From the NCBI RefSeq assembly GCF_030445035.2, contig NC_080678.1, forward strand, positions 114,678,599 to 114,742,598: a DNA stretch of 64,000 bases, given 5' to 3'. Shown one piece after another: positions 25,101 to 37,100 of the stretch; position 1 is the stretch's first letter; each line of letters begins with the position of its first letter. This stretch comes from Dasypus novemcinctus (taxonomy: Eukaryota; Chordata; Mammalia; Cingulata; Dasypodidae). The notes under the pieces are model-generated. The model did not search any database. It saw nothing but the letters and a program-made list of their open reading frames with translations, and was not told the origin of the DNA. The translations under genes were made by a program, and so were the position numbers.

Positions 25101-28100
25101 TTAAGGATGCTCTTTAATCATGAGTAAAAAATGCTCCACAACAATGTAAGGTATTGGTGATAGGATGAGGTATGAGAGCCCTGTATGAGGTTTATGTTTC
25201 TTACACTAATTCTTTATCTATGTTTATGCATGAGTGATATAATTCAATAACGGTAAAAAATACAAAAAAAAAAAAAAGCTGTTAAATGGGATAAAAAGTA
25301 GAGGTGGGAAGAATTGGGTGGTGCTTGATAGGAAAGGCCCAGAGTACTTTGAAGAAATTGTTGGTAGAAACACAGATGCTAAAGGAACATCCGATGAGGC
25401 CTTACTCAGAGATGATGAGTGTGTCGTTGCAAACTGGAAGAAAGCGATTCTTGTTTTAAAGTGGCAGAGAATTTGGCAAAGTTGAGTCCTGATATCATAT
25501 GGAAGATGACAGAATTTGGAAATGGCAAGCTTGGAAATGTAGCTGAGGAGATTTGAGACTAAATGTAGAAAATGCAGCCTGGCTTCTCCTTGAAGCTCAT
25601 AGTAAAATGTGAGAGGAAAGGGATAAGTGAGGACTGAACTGATGGGCACAAAGAGAGCAGATATTGATGACTTGGTAAATTCTGAGCTTCTGGAAAGCGA
25701 GTCTCCAGAGAATAGTGCCCCATGTGAAAACATCTCTGAACAGAGAGCTGGTCATCAGTGTGCATCAGGACTGGGAATGCAAACATCCAGGGAGGATCTC
25801 CAGAAGATCTTTTGTCTTATGGCCTGGACCCCAGTGTTCTACCTGTGAAACCAACAAGTTTTTTGCAAAATCTGTACGAATGGAGCCATTACCGGTTTGG
25901 TCTATAAGGAACAGAAATGGGGTAGATTGATGGAAAAATGACTTCAAAGGCACAACCATGGCAGCTGAGGTCTGGACTGTAGACAGTATTCAGCCAAGAG
26001 AGCAGACCAGCCAGGCCATGTAGAAGGTGTGAGTACACCCAGGAGCCTGGAGGTCATCCCTGCCATGTGGAGGTGTGAGAATGCCCGGGAGCTTGGAGGT
26101 CAGCCCTGCCATGTGGAGGTGAGAGTACACACAGGAGCTTGGAGCTCAGCCCTGCCATGTGGAAGGTGTGAGTACACCGAGAGCTTGGAGATCAGCCCTG
26201 CCATGTGGAAGGTGTGAGTACACCCAGGAGCCTGAAGGTCAGCCATGCCATGTGGAGGTGTGAGAATGCCCGGGAGCTTGGAGGTCAGCCCTGCCATGTG
26301 TAAGGTGTGAGAACACCTGGGAGCTTGGAGGTCAGCCCTGCCATGTGGAAGGTGTGAGTACACCTGGGAGCTTGAAGGTCAGCCCTACTATATGGAAGGT
26401 GTGAGCATGCCCAGGAGCCTGGAGGTCAGCCCTGCCATGTGGAAGGTGTGAGTAAACCTGGGAGCTTGGAGGTCAGCCCTGCCATGTGGAAGGTGTGAGT
26501 ACAACGCGAGCTTGGAGTTCAGCCCTGCCATGTGGAAGGTGCGAGTACACCTGGGAGCCTGGAGGTCAGCCCTGCCATGTGGAAGGTGTGAGTATGCCCA
26601 GGAGCTTGGAGGTCAGCCCTGCTATGTGGAAGGTGTGAGTGTACCTGGGAACTTGTAGGTCAGCCCTGCTATATGGAAGGAGTGAGTGCGCCTGGGAGCC
26701 TGGAGGTCAGCCCTGCCATGTGGAAGGTGTGAGTATGCCCAGGAGCTTGGAGGTCAGCCCTGCTATGTGAAGGTGTGAGTATGCCCAGGAGCTTGGAGGC
26801 AGCAACCTTTTGCCTTGTTGTTGGAAGAGTGCCACCACCCCAGATTTCTCAGATGCCTTGGGGATGATGGAGAGGTTGTTTGCCACCCAGATGCTTGACA
26901 AGGTGGGGCTGAGAGCTGGCTGTCACCTCAACATTTGATGATGCTGGAGCCTTCACCCCAGTGTTTGGGGTGGGCAGGGATCCTGTCAAACACCTGGAAA
27001 GGGTGGGGCTTCTGATGTACTAGGGCCTGAGGTCACACCGTTGTTCCATAACGACTCTCAGACCTGGAAATCTCATGGGTCTGCCCTGAAGGGTTTCGGA
27101 ATTGTTTGGGACCCGTGACCCCTGTTTTCCTTCCAATTTCTCCCTATGGCAGTGGTAATGTTGGCCCTATGACTATCCCTTCTGTGTCTCTTGAAAGCAG
27201 GTAACTTGTTCTCTGAGTCCCCAGGTCCACAGCCAGAGGAATTGTGCCCCAGGACAGATGACAGCTGTAACTGATTTTGATAAGAAGTTTACTTAATATT
27301 GTTACTGAAATGAATTAAGGCTTCTGGGATGTTGTGATGGAATGAATGTATTTCAATATGGCAAGAACATGTCTTTTTGGAGTTCACGGGGTGGAGTGTG
27401 ATGGTCTGAACCTGTGTAGACCCCAGAAAAGTATGTTCTTAAAGCTGATCCATTCCTGTGGGTGTGGACCTATAGCAAGTAGGGCCTTTTGATGAGGTTC
27501 CTTCAGTTAAGGCCTGGCTCAGGGTGGGTCTTAATCCTCTTATTGGAGTCCCTTATAAGACAATGAAATCCACACAAAGAGAGAAAGCCATGGAAGGAAG
27601 AAGCTGGAAGCAACACAGCCTGGAAGAGGAGACCAGCAGATGCCACCAAGGACCTTGCAGTGTGACAGAGGAGGCTAGGGTCACTGGCAGCCGTTCTTCA
27701 GGAGGAAGGTACCATCTTGATGGTGCCTTGATTTGGACCTTTCCAAGGCTCAGAACCGTGAACTTGTATGCTAATAAATCCCCACTGTAAAAGCCAACCC
27801 ATTTCTGGGATATTGCTTTCGGCAGCCTAGTGGACCAGAACAATTGTGTGTGTGGGCAGGCATGCTTTTGTGCACAGATACGAGTATAAGAGGAGCATGA
27901 ACCTGTATGTGTGTATGCGTGCATGTTTGTGTGTATGTGTTTCAGACTTCATATGTTGGTGCATGTGGATATCATCATGTGTGTACATGCATGTGTATGT
28001 GTGTATTTGGGTTGTGTATGTGCATGCACGCATATCCATGTGTGTTTGCGTGTTCATGGGCATGTGTGAGAATCATGTTTGTGTATGTATCTGTCTATGT

Positions 28101-31100
28101 ACATGCAGTGTGTGTGTATTTGCAATGTATGCATATGTACGTGTGAGCATGAATATGTGTGTTTGGATGTGTGGTGTGTGCACATATGCATGTGTATGTG
28201 CCTTTGTTTATATTTGGGTGTCTATATGTGTGTGCATGTGTTTGTGTGTGTGTGAATGTGTGGTGTGTGAGTGTGTTTGAAGTGTGCAGGAAGTTGCTCA
28301 TTTGTGAGTGGCTCTGTGAGGGTGCTTGTGGGTATGTGTGTGCAAGTACATTTTTCCCCTCTCAAAAAAAAATGTTTACGAACAAGAAGAAAGGAAAAGC
28401 ATATTTAGAGCCCCCTCGACACAGCACCAGCCGGTGGAGCACAGGAACACATGAGACGGACGTCACACAGAAAAAATTAGCCATCATCCCTGCTGCGCAA
28501 AACTGAGCCGCCATTTGAAACCTGCAAGTCACAGCATCAGAGGACGGGGAGCCCGACAAGTGCGGCTCAGGTGTGGAGGAAAGACATGGCCAAGCCTGAC
28601 GTCCAGCATGCCCCAGCTCAGTGCAGGAGGAGAAGGGCCTCCCAGTGTGGCAGGGGCGCCTGCTCATCGGCCGGCAGCTGCCTCCTCCCTGATGTGGAAT
28701 CCTGAGCCCTGCGCCCACCTGGGAACTGGGCAGGAGCCCTCTCCCCGGCCACGGCCATGGGCCCCTGCTGAGCGCGGCCAGCGGGGACCTGCTAGACTGA
28801 CTTTTGGTGCCGGGTCTGCGAGTGTGGGAGGCCCTCCGCACCTGGGCCGAACTCTGCTCTCACCTGTAAAGCAAGGGGTGACTCTGCCCACTGCCAGCAT
28901 CCCATGGCTTTAGGGAGCCCCTTGGGATTTCAGGGGTGGAGCTCACCCTAAGGAGAGGCCTGGCAGGGCACAGTCAGGGTTTCTAAGAATCAGTGGTGAG
29001 AAGAGGCTGCTTGGAGGCGGTGTCCCCCAGAGGTGGTGTCCCCACAGCTGCTTCCTTGCATGAGTCACCTTGGGTGTTCATTCTGGGGCAGCCTGCCCTG
29101 AAAGGAAGAGCCAAGCGAACACAGCCCTGAGTGTGTCCTCACAAGCCTGTTCCACGTTGTCCTTGCAGAAAGCCCTGATATCAAGGTGCACGGAAGAGGC
29201 TTTGCGAATGCCCTGAATAAGAAGGACATTATTTGCAGATTCAAGTTCAGCAGAACCAAGTTCAAAGGTAAGTACCTGCCCAGATGCCTCTGAGTCCCGA
29301 GTGACCCCACAGCACGTGTTGGTTCTGAGATGCCTAGCCTTGCCTGTCCTTGCTGGCCTCTTTTGGTAGACACAGTAGGGTCAGAGGTAGCATGCCACAC
29401 AGGGTCAGATGGGCGAGGGGCCTGGCCCCCTCCCACCCTGACCGGAAACAGACCCCAGGCACCTGGAGCAGGGCTGAGCTCTGCCTCACAGGGAGTCCTC
29501 CCCAGGGCCAAGATGGAGGCCACAGGTGGCTCTGGGGGCATGGGCAGCCAGCCTGGGCCCTGCGCCCTGCCTGGGCCACTGGCCCCTGCAGGGAAGGTGG
29601 CTCATCCTGAGCTGAGATGAGGAGCCCTGGCCAGGCCTGCGCTCCAGAGTCTGAGGCCCAGGCCCCAGGGCCTTGGCTCCTGAGCCTGTTTTCTTTCCTA
29701 TAACACGGGCCATGGTCGTGGCAAGATCTCGTAGTAGAGGGGGAGGTGCCCTTGAGGGCATAATAATTGTGTGAAAATGTAAGAAGCAGCCTATTACTTG
29801 GCAGGACGTGGCCGAGGGTGAGCAGCCTTAGGAAGCAGAGGGCCTGGCAGGTGGCCCCCGGGGAGCTGGGGCTGGGTGGGCCTTCCCCAGAGCCTGGGCT
29901 GCTGGGCGGCCCTCAGCACCCTCTGCCTGCCAGCTCCTCGCTGCCTCCGGTTGTTATGGTTGCATTTTCCTGGGCCAGTGCCTTGCCCGGCCGCCTGGTA
30001 GACCCAGCACTGCTCCCTTCTCCAGCATTGGTGGGCATCTGCTCCTCTAGGTGGGCAGAGCACGGGGAGGACCTTGGCGCTGGCTCTCCACTCAGGAGAG
30101 TGCTGTTCCCCTTTACCTGCCCTTCCCCAGCGTGGGTGGACCCGAGCTCCCCAGTGCTGATAGCCAAAACCATGGAGGGTGCCTTCTAGTTCACCTAGAA
30201 GAGAGTTCCTGGTGCAGGCGGAGCCCACCTGACGGCCCTGGAAATGCTTCTGGGTCCTTCCCAAGAGGAATGGGGGTTCCTGTGCCCCCTTGGGGGTCCC
30301 TGGTGTCCCCTCTGAGTCAGTGCTGGGCACCGGGCCCCCAGTCATACCACATGGGCAGAGCCATGGCATGTGGCACATCGTGAGCAGCTCTGATGTGCTG
30401 AGAAGAATTTGTCTTGTTCCTTCCAATCACATGTTCCTCTTATTAAAACACCTGGGAAAACTTTTGGAAAACTGAGAAATGAGAAGAAAAATTTAATAGC
30501 CAGTATGGCCCCCTGTTCCACGAGTTCTGTCTTTCGCATGTTGTTTTCACGACATGGGGAAGGCCTGTGAATTCGGGTGATGAGCTCGTTCTGGGCGGCC
30601 CCTCCCTCCTGATCTCCCTGCCTTGCCCCTCACACAGCTGTCTTGGCCATGAGCCATCTTGGCTGTGACTTGGCAGCACCTGCAGTGCCCTGCACTTCCT
30701 GCCCCTGACCTTGGACATGCTGTGGTCATCCACTCCCTGGGGCTCTGTTTTCCAGGGAATCCCAACCTTCCCACATTGCCTCAGCACCTACTTTGAAGAT
30801 GAGTTTCCATATATGTCCAGATCACCAGTTTCTTGGCTCCTCTGACAATTGAGATGGGCCAACACACCCGTCCCCATGGAAATGAACCTTTTGTTGAGAA
30901 GAGCCCTGATCCGTGGTGGAAAAGAGAAAAACAATCACAATTGTTAGAGATTCTTAATTATAAGATTGATGTGGCCACAGGGAAGTAGAGGAAAGAATAG
31001 AGAATAAAATATTACCCTGATCCAAAACCCAAGTAACTATTGTTTCCAATCTCAAATGCAGCATAGTGAAATTTACTTTCTTAAAATTTATGGAAGAAAA

Positions 31101-34100
31101 ACAGACTGAACTGGAATCAAAGAAACTGTAATCCCCTACAAATATTTCTTCATGAGACCTATGAGTTCCTAAAATTAATGAAGTGGTTAGGGCCATAACT
31201 GAGGGTTCTTTCATTTTTGATCCATGTGTTTTAAAAATTAAGTTACTCAGGAAATAACACCTGGATGCTAGTCCCATCAAAATTAGCGAGCATTTCTAAA
31301 CTGATAACAAACTTAGTTTTTTTTAAACAATTCTATTTTATTGAATCATATTAATAAAGCATAAATCCTTCCAAAGGATATAATCATTGGTATTCATTAT
31401 AATCACATAGTTGTGCCATTCATCACTTCAATCATTTTTGGAGCATTTTCATCATTCCAATAACAGCAATAACAATAATAATAAACAAACAACAAACAAA
31501 CCAAACTCAACACCTCTCAATCTATGCTTCACCTGCCATACACAGAGCTGTTCTGCTCTTTGTCTAGTATATTTGCATTTACAGTGTGCATGCAGTATCA
31601 CACATATTCATATTTTACATGAGGTTTCACTGTTATACAATCCCATGTTACATTTTTTAGCTTTCTTTCTAGTAATAAACATTACCTTAAACATACCCTT
31701 TCAACCACTGTCATAGCCATATAATAGCTCTGCTAGTTACAAATACCGTGATGTGTTCTCACCTGTTCCACATTTTCTGTCTTTAGCGTGTACTATTTTC
31801 ACAATAGTACGTGCTAAAGACATTTATTTCCAAAGATTTACAAACAACCTTTTTACCAATTCTGTACAAATTAACCCTCAGCTCTCTATTCTCTAACCTC
31901 ATTCTATTTTCTGGTGACCTATATTTAAATTATTAACTCCATGAGTTTACATAATACATTTTGTTCATAATAGTGCAGCCATACAGTATTTGTCCTTTTG
32001 TGTCTGGTTTACTTCACTCATCATAAGGTCCTCCAGGTTCTTCCATGTTGTCACATGCTTCATGACTTCATTTCTTCTTAAAGCTGCTTAATATTTCATC
32101 ATGTGTACACACCACAATTTGTTAATCCATTCATCAGTTGATGGACACGGGGGTTGTTTCCAGCTTTTGGCCATCATGAACAATGCTATGAACATCCGTC
32201 TGTTCTTGTCACTACTCTCAGTTCTTCTGGGTATACACCCAGTAGTGGTATTGCCAGGTCACATGGCAAATCTATATTTGACTTCTTTAGAAACTGCCAA
32301 ACAGTCCTCCACAGTGGCTATACCATTCTACATCTCCACCAACAGTGAATAAGCATTCCTATCTCTCCACATCCTCTCCAACTCTTCCAATTTTCAGACT
32401 TTTTAATAACGGCCAGTGTAACAGGTATGAAATGATATTTCATTGTAGTTTTGATTTACATTACCTTAATCACTAGTGATGTATAACATTTTTTCATGTT
32501 TCTTTGCCATTTTTATTTCTTCTTTGGACAATTGTCTTTTCAAGTCTTTTGTCCATTTTTTCATTGGGTAGTTTGCCTTTCTATTGCTGAGTTATATGAT
32601 CTCTTTATATAGCATGTATATTAAATCTTTATCAGATATGTGATTGCCAACTATTTTCTACCATTGAGTCAGCTGCCTTTTTACCCTTTGGACAAAATCC
32701 TTTGAGGTACAAAAGTGTTTAATTTTGAGGAGGTCCCATTTATCTTTATTTTCTTTTGTTGGTCATGCTTTTGGTGTAAAGTTTATGAAAATACAGCCTA
32801 TCACAATATCTTGTAGATGCGTTCCTACATTTTCTTTTTTCTGTCTTTCTTTCTTTATTTATTAATTTTAACAATGGGACATCATTAACTTTACTGACAA
32901 AGATTTTCTTACAGCTTCATTGAGACATAATTCACATTCCATAAAGTTAAATGTTAAAAAAGGTACAATTCAGCGATTTTTAGTACATTCACAGAGTTGT
33001 GCATCCATCACCACTATCAAATTCCAGAACATTTTATTTTGGGAGTTTTATGGTTCTCACTTTTATATTTATGTCCTTGATCCATTTTGATTTAATTTTT
33101 TAAAATAAGGTGTGAGATAGAGATCCTCTTTCTTTCTTTTGGATATGGATATCCAGTTCTTCCAGCACCATTTATTAAAGAGACTGTTCTGGCTCAGCTG
33201 GGAGGACTTGAGTGCTTGTCAAAAGCCCCTTGCCTGTAGACATGAGGATCTATTTCTGAGTTTTTGATTCATTGGTCAATCTGTCTGTCTTTATGCCAGT
33301 ACCATGTTTTTAGTGATGTAGCTAAGTGTATACTTCAAGTCAGGAAGTGAGAGTCCTCCAATTTTGCTCTTCTTTTTAAAGACAGTTTTGGTTACTGAGG
33401 GCCCCTTACTCCTCCAAATAAATTTGATAATTGGCTTTTCCATTTCTGAGAAGATAAAAAGGGTGCCAGGATTTTTAATGTAGTGTTGAATCTGTAAATC
33501 AGTTTGGGTAGAATTGACATCCTAACGATATTTAGTCTTCCAATCCAGGAACACAGAATGTCCTTACATTTATTGAAGTCTTCTTTGGTTTCTTTTAGCA
33601 ATATTCTAGTCTTTTGAATATAGGTCCTTTATGTCCTTGGTTAAGTTTATTCGCAAATATTTGATTCTTTCAGTTGCAAATATGGAATTTGTTTTCTCAT
33701 TTCCTCCTCAGATTCCACATCAGTAGTGTATAGAAACGCTATTGACTTTTGGGTATTAATCTTGTGTCCTGCCACTTTGCTGAACTTGTGTTTTAGTTCT
33801 AAGAGCTGTGCTGTGGAATTTCCAGGAATTTCTGGAAATAGGATCATATCATCAGCAAATAGTGAAAGTTTTACTTCTTCCTTTCCTATTTGGGTGCCTT
33901 TTATTTCTTTATCTAGCCTAATTGTTCTAGATAGAACTTCTAGCACAATGTTGAATAACAGTGATGGCAGTGCGCATCCTTGTCTTGTCAGTGATCTCGG
34001 CAGGAAAGCTTTCAATCTTTCATCGTTGAATACAATGCTAACTAGTTTTTTCACTTATGTGTTTTACCATTTTGAGAAAGCTTTCTTCTATTCCTATCGT

Positions 34101-37100
34101 TTGGAGTATTTTCTATCAAGAAAATGTGCTATATTTTTTCAAATGCCTTTTCTGCATCATTCAAAGGGATCGTGTAATTTTTCTTCTTCAATTTATCAAT
34201 GTGGTTTATTACACTAATTTTCTTGTGTTGACTCACCCTTGCATACCTGGGATAAAACCCACTTGATCATGGCATATAATCTTATTTTTTAAAATAAAGA
34301 TTTATTTATTTGTTTGTTTGTTTGTTTGTTTGTTTATTTTTAACTTGCTCCCAGATGGCTCCCTTGTCTGTCTGCTCGTTGTGCTTGCTGTGTCTGCTCA
34401 TCTTCTCTAGGAGGCACCAGGAACTGAACCCAGGACCTCCCATGTGGGAAGCAAGTGTCCAAAGCCCTGAAACACATCCACTCCCTGCTGGCTGTGGTGT
34501 CTGCTCATTGTGGTGGTTGAGACTTCTGCTGATTACGGTGTCTGCTGATTGTGGCAGTCTGCTTGTTGCAGCGGTTGCAGTATCTGCTTGTTACAGCGGT
34601 TGCATCTGCTCTTGCGGTGCCTGCTTGTTGCAGCATCAGCTCTCTGTGGTGTCTTCCTTAGGAAGCACTGGAAATCAAACCCAATTTGTTTAGTTCCTCA
34701 TTGATTTCTTTTAACATTATTTTGTAGTTCTCTGCATGTAATTCCTGTACTTCTTTGGTTAAATTGATTCCTAGGTATTAGAATCTTTTTCTTGCTATTG
34801 TAAATGTAATTTCCCCCCTGATTTCCTCTTCGGATTATTTAATATTAGTGTACAGAAACATTATTGATTTTTGCATGTTGATCTTATATCCTGCTACTTT
34901 GCTGAACTCATTTATTGTTTCAAGTAACTTTGTCATAGACATTTCAGAATTTTGTAAATATAGTATCATGTCATCACAAATAGTGAGGGTTTTACTTCCT
35001 CTTTCCCTTTTGGATGTCTTTTTTTTTTTTTTTTTACTTCTCTTGTCTAATGGCTTTGGCTAGAACTCTGGCACAATGTTGAATAACAATGGTGACAGTG
35101 GGCATCCTTGTCTTATTCTTGATCTTGGAGGGAAAGCTTTCAAACTTTCCCAGTTAAGTATCGTGTTGACTGTGAGTTTTTCATATATGCCTTTTGAGGG
35201 ATTTTCCTTTTACTCTTAACTTTCAAAGTGTTTTTTTAATCCAGAAAGGATACTGGATTTTGTCGAATGCCTTTTCTGCATTAATTGAGATGATCATGTG
35301 TTTTTTTTCCTTTCAATTTCTTAATGTGTATTACATTGATTGATTTCTCATGTTGAACCGCCCTTGCATACTAGTAATAAATCCCACTTGGTTATGATCT
35401 TTAAGTCTTTTGATATATTAGATTCTATTGGCAAGTATTTTGTTGAGAACTTTTTGCATCTATATTGATTAGAGATTGGTCTGTAATTTTCTTTTCTTGC
35501 AGTGTCTTTATCTGGTTTTGTTATTGGGATGATGCTGGCTTCATAAAATATGTTGAGTAATTTTCCCTTCTCTTCAATTTTTTGGAAGAATTTAAACAGG
35601 ATTGGTGTTCATTCTTCTCAAAATGCTTGGTAGAATTCACCTGTGAAGTTATCTAGTCCTGGACTTTTCTTCGTTAGGAGTTTTTTGATGACTGATTCAA
35701 TATCTTCAAATGTGATTTAAGTTCTTGTATTTCTTGTAGCTTCAGTGTAGGTTGTTTGTAGATTTCTAGGAATTTGTCCATTTCATCGAGGTTGTCTAGT
35801 TTGTTCGCATACTATATTCTCTTATAATCTTTTTTATTTCTGCAGGGTCATAGCTGCATCTCTTTCCTTTCTGGTTTTGTTTATTTGCATCTTCTCTCTT
35901 CTTTGTTAGTCTAGCTAGGGGTTTGTCAGTTTTATTGATCTCAAAGAACCAGCTTTTCGTTTTGTTGATTTTCTCTATTTTTTAATTCTCAATTTCATTT
36001 ATTTCTGCTCTAATCTTTATTATTGCCTTCCTTCTGTTTGCTTTGGGAGTGGTTTGATGTTCTTTTTCTAGTTTCTCCAGTTCAGCCTGTTCTGACTTTT
36101 GCTCTTTCTTCTTTTTAATATGGGTGTTTAGGGCTATAAATTTCCCCTCTCCAGACTGTCTTCAATGTATCGCATAACTTTTTATAAGTTGTGTTCTCAT
36201 TTTCCTTTGTCTCAATATGTTTACTGACTTCACTTGCAATTTCTTCTTTTTTTTAAAGGACTCTTTTCTTTTTAAGATTTATTTTATTTATGTCTCTCCC
36301 CTTCTTCACCCCCGTCTGCTCTCTGTGTCCACTGGCTCCCTCAGTGGCACCTGGAAACTGCATCTCTTTTTTGTTATGTCATTTTACTGCATCAACTCTC
36401 CTTGTGTGCGGTGCCACTACTGGGTGGGCTGTGCTTTTTTCATGCAGGGTGGCTCTCCTTGTGCATGGGGCACCCCCATGCAGGGCCGCCCTGCGTGGCG
36501 TGGCACTCCTTGTGTGCAGCAGCTCTGTGCATGGGCCAGCTCACCGCATGTGTCAGGAGGCCCTGGGTATCGAACCCCGGACACTCCCATATGGTAGCCA
36601 GACACTTTATTGGTTGAGCCATGTCTGCTTCCCGCAATTTCTTCTTTGTCTCATTGAATATTTAGGAGTGTGTTGCTTAGCTTCCACACATTTGTGAATT
36701 TACCTAGTTCCTGTCTATTATTGATTTGAAGTTTCATTCCATTATGATCTGAGAAGGTGCTTTGTATAATTTCAGTCTCTTTGTATTTTTTGAGAAATGT
36801 ATTGTGATCTACCATGTGGTCTATCCTGGAGAAAGATCCACGTGCACTTGGGAAGAATTATAACCCACTGAGTTTGGGTGCAACATTCTGCATATGTCTG
36901 TTAGGCCTAACACGTATTGTTCAAGTTCTCTGTTTCCTTGTTGATCTTCTAACTGTTCTATCTAATGATATGACTAGTGTGCCAAAGTCTCCAACTGTTA
37001 TGGTAGAGGTGTCTATTTCTCCCTTTAGTTTTGTCAGAGTTTGCCTCATGTACTTTGGGGCACCCTGGCTAGGTGCATAGACATTTATGACTGTTATTTC

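Larger units (their letters stand above)
21550..25272 (+). mobile_element. LINE-1, sense orientation, internally deleted
   Basis: 5' untranslated region 21550-22475, ORF1 22476 to about 23460, then a jump to the last part of ORF2 (about 23461-24120) and a 3' untranslated region with an A tail at 25264-25277. The flanks aaaaagctgttagatgggac (21531-21550) and aaaaagctgttaaatgggat (25273-25292) are a long target duplication with two changes. It interrupts the MaLR internal part, so it is the younger of the two. Confidence 0.88.
21064..27842 (+). mobile_element. Complete MaLR-type retroelement with nested insertions
   Basis: Two direct LTRs (21064-21477 and 27397-27842) bracket internal sequence. 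After the 5' LTR comes attttggtaataagaaagtg; after the nested LINE-1, aagaattgggtggtgc to gtgagaggaaagggataag. This order is that of MST/THE1-type MaLR internal sequence as I know it. The flanking 5-mers are gttgt and attgt, a target duplication with one change. The element lies sense in ANTXRL intron 9, contains a LINE-1 (21550-25272) and a minisatellite (26012-26802), and has no coding frame. Confidence 0.8.

Noticed and set aside
26012-26802. Regular repeats that look like a CRISPR array
   Set aside because: Units are contiguous, without unique spacers, and lie in a mammalian retroelement; it is a minisatellite.
27846-28280. 144-codon Cys/Val-rich frame
   Set aside because: Encoded by degenerate TG repeats and not by a gene.
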